From NCBI RefSeq assembly GCF_029961145.1, contig NZ_JASBRG010000007.1, positions 1,344,155-1,408,154 of the forward strand: a DNA stretch of 64,000 nt. Reading direction: 5' to 3'. A program made the translations under genes and the position numbers. Positions 59,422-64,000 of this stretch are shown here, in pieces. This DNA is from Pinibacter soli. Its GTDB lineage: Bacteria > Bacteroidota > Bacteroidia > Chitinophagales > Chitinophagaceae. Each line of letters opens with the position of its first letter. Position 1 is the first letter of the stretch. The notes beneath the pieces were generated by a model. It was not told where the DNA came from. It saw only the letters and a program-made list of their open reading frames with translations, and ran no database searches.

Positions 59422-61680
59422 ATGAATGCTAAAATCTCTCTGGCGGTTGCACTGGTGGCGTTATGTTCGTTTGCAAAAGATCCGGTGCGATCAACTGTTC
59501 TACCCTACAAAAATGCATCACTGCCCGTTGACCAAAGAGTGGCTGACCTCGTTGGCAGAATGACCACAGAAGAAAAGATCAAACAGCTTGATATGTGGTG
59601 GGGAAAAGAAGTTGCCAACATGGGCGGTCACGAAGCCTCCTCTTACTCAGAAGAAAAAACCGCTGCAGTCGTTGGCAAAACAGGCATCGGCTCCGTTCAC
59701 GATCTATATCCCCTGACAGCAGAGGTCACGAACAGCATACAGAAATATGCGATGGAAAAAACACGTTTAGGCATTCCTGTACTTTTCATTGAAGAAGGTT
59801 TGCATGGCTATAGCGGTTTTGGCAGCACATCGTTTCCTATTCCTCTACAACTCGCAGGTACATGGGATACCACGCTTGTACACGACATCGGCAGAACCAT
59901 CGCGACAGAAACAAGAGCGCATGGTGTAGATATGATTCTTGGTCCGGTGCTTTGCCTTCCGCGTGATCCACGCTGGGGACGTGTAGAAGAAACTTACGGT
60001 GAAGATCCTTATCTCGCTGCATTGAATGGTGTTGCAATGGTAAAGGGTTTGCAAGGCAAAGGCGTGAGCCAACCAAACTCGGTTGTGGCTGAACCCAAAC
60101 ACTTTGCCATACATGGCATTCCTGAAGGCGGCAGTAACACTTCTCCGGTTTTCATGAGCGAACGTGAAGGGAGAAGTTCTTTCCTGTATGTTTTTGAAAA
60201 AGCAGTTAAAGAAGGTGGCGCACTGTCTATGATGGCAGCATACAGCGAGCTTGATGGTATCCCGTGCGTTGATAATAAATGGCTATTAACAGATGTATTG
60301 CGCAAAGAATGGGGTTTCAAAGGTTTTGTACTGTCAGATCTTGGTGCGATAAGAATGAGCCTCGAAAATCATCATGTAGCAAGCGACACCAGTGATGCAT
60401 TGGCACAAACGTTGAACGCAGGTTTGAATATGCAATTCTACGATTTCCCTCATGATGGTTTCTTAACTGCGATGAACAAAGCAATCGCTGACAAAAAACT
60501 TTCGATCTCTCAATTAAACAAAGCGGTGAGCGATGTATTGCGTGTAAAATTTTTGCTCGGCTTGTTCGACAATCCATACACCGACACTTCTTTGAAAGCA
60601 AAAGTATTTCACACAAAAGAGAGCCAGGACCTCGCTTTGAAGGCTGCGCAGGAAAGTATTTGCCTGTTGAAAAATGAAGGCAATGTGTTGCCAATAAAGA
60701 AAGATGTGAAATCTATCGCAGTGATTGGTGCATTGGCTGAAAGCAACTATCTGGGCGGATATTCAAACGAAGAAGGAAAAGCCATTCCCATTTTGGATGG
60801 ATTAAAACAAAGAGCGGACAAAAACGTTTCCATCAACTTCGAAAAAGGTTACTCAACAGAGAAGAATGAAAACGAAAACGACTTACAACAAAAAGCGGTT
60901 GCACTTGCAAAAAATGCGGACGCTGTTGTTGTCGTGATCGGAGAAGATTTGAAAATCGTGGGTGAAGGAAAGGATCGCGCAAATCTTGATCTTGATGAAA
61001 AACAAGTAAATCTTTTAAAAGCATTGCAAGCAACCGGAAAACCAATAACGGTGGTGCTTGCCAATGGAAGACCTCTCTCCATTAACTGGGTGGCAAAAAA
61101 TATTCCTGCCATTGTAGAATCATGGTTCTCTGGTGAGAAGGGTGGCTTGGCTGTTGCAGATATATTGCTGGGCAATGTAAATCCTTCCGGTAAATTGCCG
61201 ATGACATTTCCTCGATCGGTTGGCCAGCTTCCATTTTATTATGACCACAAACCGACATCAAGACATGCTTATGTAGACGAAGCAAACACGCCGCTATTTG
61301 TGTTTGGCCATGGCTTAAGCTATACAACTTTTGATTACAGCAATCTTACTATTTCTCCTGCAACCATTCCTGTTAACGGAAATGCGACTGTACACGTTAC
61401 TATTAAGAACACGGGAACAACAGAAGGCACGGAGGTTGTTCAATTGTACATCTGTGATGTTGTGAGCAGTGTAACTACTCCGGTTAAATCTCTGAAAGGC
61501 TTTGGCCGCGTTACTTTGAAACCGGACGAAAGTAAGACGGTTGATTTTAAAATTGGTTTCGAACACTTAGCACTTTGGAACCGCGACATGAAACACGTTG
61601 TAGAGCCGGGTGACTTTAAGATCATGATAGGAAGCTCGTCTGAAGACATTCGTCAAACGGCGACGTTGAAGGCGAATTAA
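59422..61680 (+). CDS. GH3 beta-glycosidase
   Basis: 752 residues. Hydrophobic N-terminus (ISLAVALVALCSFA) as signal. GH3 barrel: RDPRWGRVEETYGEDPYL (about 181), EPKHFAIHGIPEGG (about 224), nucleophile Asp306 in GFVLSDLGAI. C-terminal domain with VVVIGEDLKIVGEGKDRANLDL, and a fibronectin III-like end (GTEVVQLYICDVVSSVTTPVKSLKGFGRVTLKPDESKTVDF). Its barrel motifs differ from the element C GH3, so substrate likely differs. Followed after 87 bases by the GH99-like gene, probably an operon. Confidence 0.94.
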   Translation: MNAKISLAVALVALCSFAKDPVRSTVLPYKNASLPVDQRVADLVGRMTTEEKIKQLDMWWGKEVANMGGHEASSYSEEKTAAVVGKTGIGSVHDLYPLTAEVTNSIQKYAMEKTRLGIPVLFIEEGLHGYSGFGSTSFPIPLQLAGTWDTTLVHDIGRTIATETRAHGVDMILGPVLCLPRDPRWGRVEETYGEDPYLAALNGVAMVKGLQGKGVSQPNSVVAEPKHFAIHGIPEGGSNTSPVFMSEREGRSSFLYVFEKAVKEGGALSMMAAYSELDGIPCVDNKWLLTDVLRKEWGFKGFVLSDLGAIRMSLENHHVASDTSDALAQTLNAGLNMQFYDFPHDGFLTAMNKAIADKKLSISQLNKAVSDVLRVKFLLGLFDNPYTDTSLKAKVFHTKESQDLALKAAQESICLLKNEGNVLPIKKDVKSIAVIGALAESNYLGGYSNEEGKAIPILDGLKQRADKNVSINFEKGYSTEKNENENDLQQKAVALAKNADAVVVVIGEDLKIVGEGKDRANLDLDEKQVNLLKALQATGKPITVVLANGRPLSINWVAKNIPAIVESWFSGEKGGLAVADILLGNVNPSGKLPMTFPRSVGQLPFYYDHKPTSRHAYVDEANTPLFVFGHGLSYTTFDYSNLTISPATIPVNGNATVHVTIKNTGTTEGTEVVQLYICDVVSSVTTPVKSLKGFGRVTLKPDESKTVDFKIGFEHLALWNRDMKHVVEPGDFKIMIGSSSEDIRQTATLKAN

Positions 61681-61767
61681 TAATTAATAATTAATAGGTG
61701 CAGCGGCGAACGTTTTCTCAACTGCACGATAAATCTCATCACTCATAACTCATCACTCATCACTAAC

Positions 61768-63039
61768 ATGAAAAGACTATTAGCAATCGTTCTCGCGGTC
61801 TGCACCTTAGGTAGCCGCGCACAATCAAAACACAGCAGCTCGACACTTTTCCCAACGTATGATGGTCTGGTGATGGCCGGATATCAAGGCTGGTTCAGGG
61901 CCGCAGGAGATGGTAGTTCTGCAAAAGGTTATGCTTACGGAAATGAAAACAGATCGGGCGTTGATGCATGGCCGGACGTAAGTGAATATGAAAAGACGTA
62001 TGAAACACCATTGAAATTAGCGGATGGAAAACCTGCAAAGTTTTTTAGCTCTGTTGATAAAAGCACAACAGACTTACACTTCAAATGGATGCAGCAATAT
62101 GGCGTTGACGGTGTTTTCATGCAGCGTTTTTTTGATGATGTAAAAAATGAAAATAGAAAGAAAGAGTCTTCGGCTATTTTAAAAAATGCCTTCGAAGCTG
62201 CTTCTAAATATAAAAGGGCAATCGCTGTGATGTACGATCTATCCGGATTACCGGGCAGTGGCGAAGATTGCTCCGCTATTATTAACGACTGGAAATATCT
62301 TGTTGATCAATTAAAAGTCACCAACCAGGACAGCGAAAAAACATACCTGCATCATCGCGGCAAACCCGTTGTTGTAATCTGGGGCGTTGGCTTTCCTGAC
62401 AGACCTTATAATATCCGCAACATTGGTTTAGAGCGTTTGATCAACTTCCTGAAGAATGATCCTGTGTATGGCAATTGCACTGTAATGCTTGGCGTACCTA
62501 CAGCATGGCGTGAACTGAATGCTGATTGTTTGCAGGATAATTATCTGCATGAATTGATCCGCATGGCAGACATGATCTTACCGTGGACGGTTCAACGTTT
62601 CTCTCCACTGCTACATAATGATATGGATCGTTATCGTGACCTGATGATTGAAGACATGAAATGGTGCAGGCAAAACAATATTGACTATGTGCCTTGTGTA
62701 TATCCAGGCTTTAGCTGGCACAACCTGAGTGTACATGCCTTTCCGGATGATATTAAACCCGTTGGTTCTATTCCGCGCCAGGGCGGTCGTTTCTACTGGC
62801 AGCTGATCTCAACGGCTATTAAAGCCGGTGGCAAAATGTTGTACGTTGCGATGTTTGATGAGGTGAATGAAGGCACGGCCATTTTTAAGTGTACAGACAA
62901 TGTGCCTGTTGGAAAAAATGTAGAGTTCTTAAAAATGGGCGGAACGCCACCTGATCAATATTTATGGTTAACGGGACAAGCGGGAAAAACATTGCGCGGC
63001 GAAGTTCCACTGAGCTTTTCAATGCCTGAAAGAAAATAG
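61768..63039 (+). CDS. GH99-like glycoside hydrolase (GH71/GH99-like family)
   Basis: 423 residues; signal peptide (MKRLLAIVLAVCTLGSRAQS). TIM-barrel-like: LVMAGYQGWFRAAGDGS, KWMQQYGVDGVFMQRFFDD, KYKRAIAVMYDLSGLPGSGED, HHRGKPVVVIWGVGFPDRPYN, and MLYVAMFDEVNEGTAIFK near residue 365, where D-E-x-x-E-G-T corresponds to the E-W-x-E-G-T catalytic region of GH99 endo-alpha-mannosidases. With two GH92 genes nearby, an endo-acting alpha-mannan or N-glycan role is reasonable but unproven. Related proteins are often labelled xylosidase/arabinosidase without evidence. Confidence 0.75.
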   Translation: MKRLLAIVLAVCTLGSRAQSKHSSSTLFPTYDGLVMAGYQGWFRAAGDGSSAKGYAYGNENRSGVDAWPDVSEYEKTYETPLKLADGKPAKFFSSVDKSTTDLHFKWMQQYGVDGVFMQRFFDDVKNENRKKESSAILKNAFEAASKYKRAIAVMYDLSGLPGSGEDCSAIINDWKYLVDQLKVTNQDSEKTYLHHRGKPVVVIWGVGFPDRPYNIRNIGLERLINFLKNDPVYGNCTVMLGVPTAWRELNADCLQDNYLHELIRMADMILPWTVQRFSPLLHNDMDRYRDLMIEDMKWCRQNNIDYVPCVYPGFSWHNLSVHAFPDDIKPVGSIPRQGGRFYWQLISTAIKAGGKMLYVAMFDEVNEGTAIFKCTDNVPVGKNVEFLKMGGTPPDQYLWLTGQAGKTLRGEVPLSFSMPERK

Positions 63040-63445
63040 TTTCTCTTGGTTTTTTAGTTTTTAACACAGAACATGACCCTTAAAACATGGAAGTAACCCT
63101 TTCGACAAGTAATGTAGAAGCAGCCTGAAAGTTGGGAGGGTTTTCCTTTTTAACCGCATTTAACCGTAAAGGCGCGAAGGTGGCGCAAAGGAAGCAAAGG
63201 CCAGTTTTTTAACCACAGAGGAAAGGAGTTTTTTTCACAGAGTAAACAGAGATGTTATATCAAAACATAAATCTAACTCCCGAAAACACAGAGAGGGAAT
63301 GAGGGTTTCACAAATCTCCTTCCCTCTGTGAAAAAACTCCTTTCCTCTGTGGTAAAAAATAACGACTCGAACAGAAACCTACAAGTGCCCATCCAAAAAG
63401 CATGACACACCTATTAATTTCTAGTTCCTAACTCCTAATTCCTCG
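63040..63445. repeat. intergenic with long ACCACAGAGGAAAGGAG hairpin arms
   Basis: 63205-63242 (tttttt, aaccacagaggaaaggag, tttttttcacagag) pairs over about 35 bases with 63324-63359. TAATTCCTAATTCC tract at 63416-63444. Convergent genes on both sides; the T-runs could terminate both. Confidence 0.7.
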
Positions 63446-64000
63446 TTAATCTACCATCACTCCCACTCTCAAAGCTTTCAATCCCGACACTCCCTGAAGA
63501 TCTTCGAGATCAAGATATTCAAGATCATCCATCAGCATTTTTTCGCCTTGCAAATATTTGATGTAAGAGATGTATTCGTCTGCTTCTTTTTGATTGAAGT
63601 AGATCAACGCTATCTTGTTTGGTTGTGTAAGACGTTCGCCTGTGTCGCGAACGTGCACCTTGTCAATTCGTTTTTTAATGATGTGATAGCGGATGTTATA
63701 AGCGCCTTCTACATCAAAACGCTTTTCATCTTTTCTGAATCGTATATCAATCGGATGTGAGTGAATGAAAATAAGCTGCGTTGTTTCTACCTGTCTTGGA
63801 ATATGCGGCAACAGGGAGTGCGAATACTTCGCCACTGTAACCATTGATGTAAGCTGCATCAGGCGAAGATTGCTGAGATACATATCATTGTACGGCTTGT
63901 CGGGCGTGATAGACTGACCAATATAAATATCGTACTCAACACCATCGGTTCTGAACTTTTCAAAGTAACATGGATACGCCTGCTGTATCTCAATTTTCAG
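63446..64000 (-). CDS. C-terminal part of a large protein, possibly GAF-domain family
   Basis: Open frame continues past the right edge; 185 codons are seen. Upstream of the first internal Met the frame reads QQAYPCYFEKFRTDGVEYDIYIGQSITPDKPYND, then MYLSNLRLMQLTSMVTVAKYSHSLLPHIPRQVETTQLIFIHSHPIDIRFRKDEKRFDVEGAYNIRYHIIKKRIDKVHV. I associate this pattern with the C-terminus of long Bacteroidetes GAF-domain proteins, but the N-terminal domains are outside. The internal Met at 63883 is not the start. Confidence 0.55.
   Translation of the reverse strand: MKIEIQQAYPCYFEKFRTDGVEYDIYIGQSITPDKPYNDMYLSNLRLMQLTSMVTVAKYSHSLLPHIPRQVETTQLIFIHSHPIDIRFRKDEKRFDVEGAYNIRYHIIKKRIDKVHVRDTGERLTQPNKIALIYFNQKEADEYISYIKYLQGEKMLMDDLEYLDLEDLQGVSGLKALRVGVMVD

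Noticed and set aside
50784-61680. Complete polysaccharide utilisation locus
   Set aside because: No SusC/SusD pair occurs in the window, so I describe it as a glycoside hydrolase neighbourhood with a transporter and regulator.

Overview
The window looks like chromosome of a Bacteroidetes bacterium, most likely a soil or plant-associated member of Chitinophagaceae. The reasons are the carbohydrate-active enzyme families present (GH3, GH35, GH36, GH92, GH115), a BshC bacillithiol enzyme, CTnDOT-style integrase and mobilisation genes, DUF4199 and DUF6526 membrane proteins, occasional TAnnTTTG promoter elements and low-to-moderate GC. The family-level placement is inference. No rRNA, CRISPR array or intact IS transposase was seen.

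Left end (1-2400): the 5' part of a minus-strand GH35 beta-galactosidase, a VOC-fold protein and a small membrane protein. From 2411 to about 24044 I read a tandem array of three integrative elements stacked at one tRNA-Pro(GGG) gene (23971-24044, minus). Copies of the tRNA 3' end lie at 2411, 10232, 15499 and 23969. The first three are each followed by a related left-end repeat. The last three are each preceded, 220-300 bp earlier, by an integrase gene or its remnant in the same orientation. Element A (2411-10252) holds a seven-repeat lipoprotein, two SRPBCC proteins, a serine hydrolase and a CE6-like esterase/GH115 fusion. Element B (10232-15520) holds small orphan genes, a RidA-family protein, a DUF1330 protein, a DUF155 protein and cassette-like spacers. 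Element C (15499-23990) appears complete: GH3 beta-glucosidase cargo, relaxase, MobC-like protein, a double hairpin that may be oriT, primase-like protein, HTH protein and a full tyrosine recombinase. Integrase decay increases with distance from the tRNA, as expected if new elements always insert at the tRNA end.

Right of the tRNA (24.2-47 kb) is mostly ordinary chromosome: a dihydroorotase-family protein lacking key metal ligands, DUF4199, two glycosyltransferases, a SirB1-like transglutaminase-fold protein, Dps, BshC, an RND efflux operon (outer membrane factor, permease, adaptor) with an ArsR regulator and palindromic operators, an Mla-type lipid transport operon (permease, ATPase, MCE protein), DUF488, thioredoxin, GH36 alpha-galactosidase, FabF and a Gre-like protein.

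From 47 to 64 kb there are two PepSY-like paralogues around a small MITE-like element, then a glycan-degradation neighbourhood: FucP-type sugar transporter, two GH92 proteins, a membrane-anchored LamG/propeller protein with a cytoplasmic winged-helix (SARP-like) domain, a GH3 and a GH99-like enzyme. The second GH92 and the GH3 share a promoter-like block, suggesting co-regulation, plausibly by the intervening regulator. Intergenic regions right of the tRNA repeatedly contain inverted pairs of short-word tracts that would fold into long hairpins. I saw none of these inside the element array.
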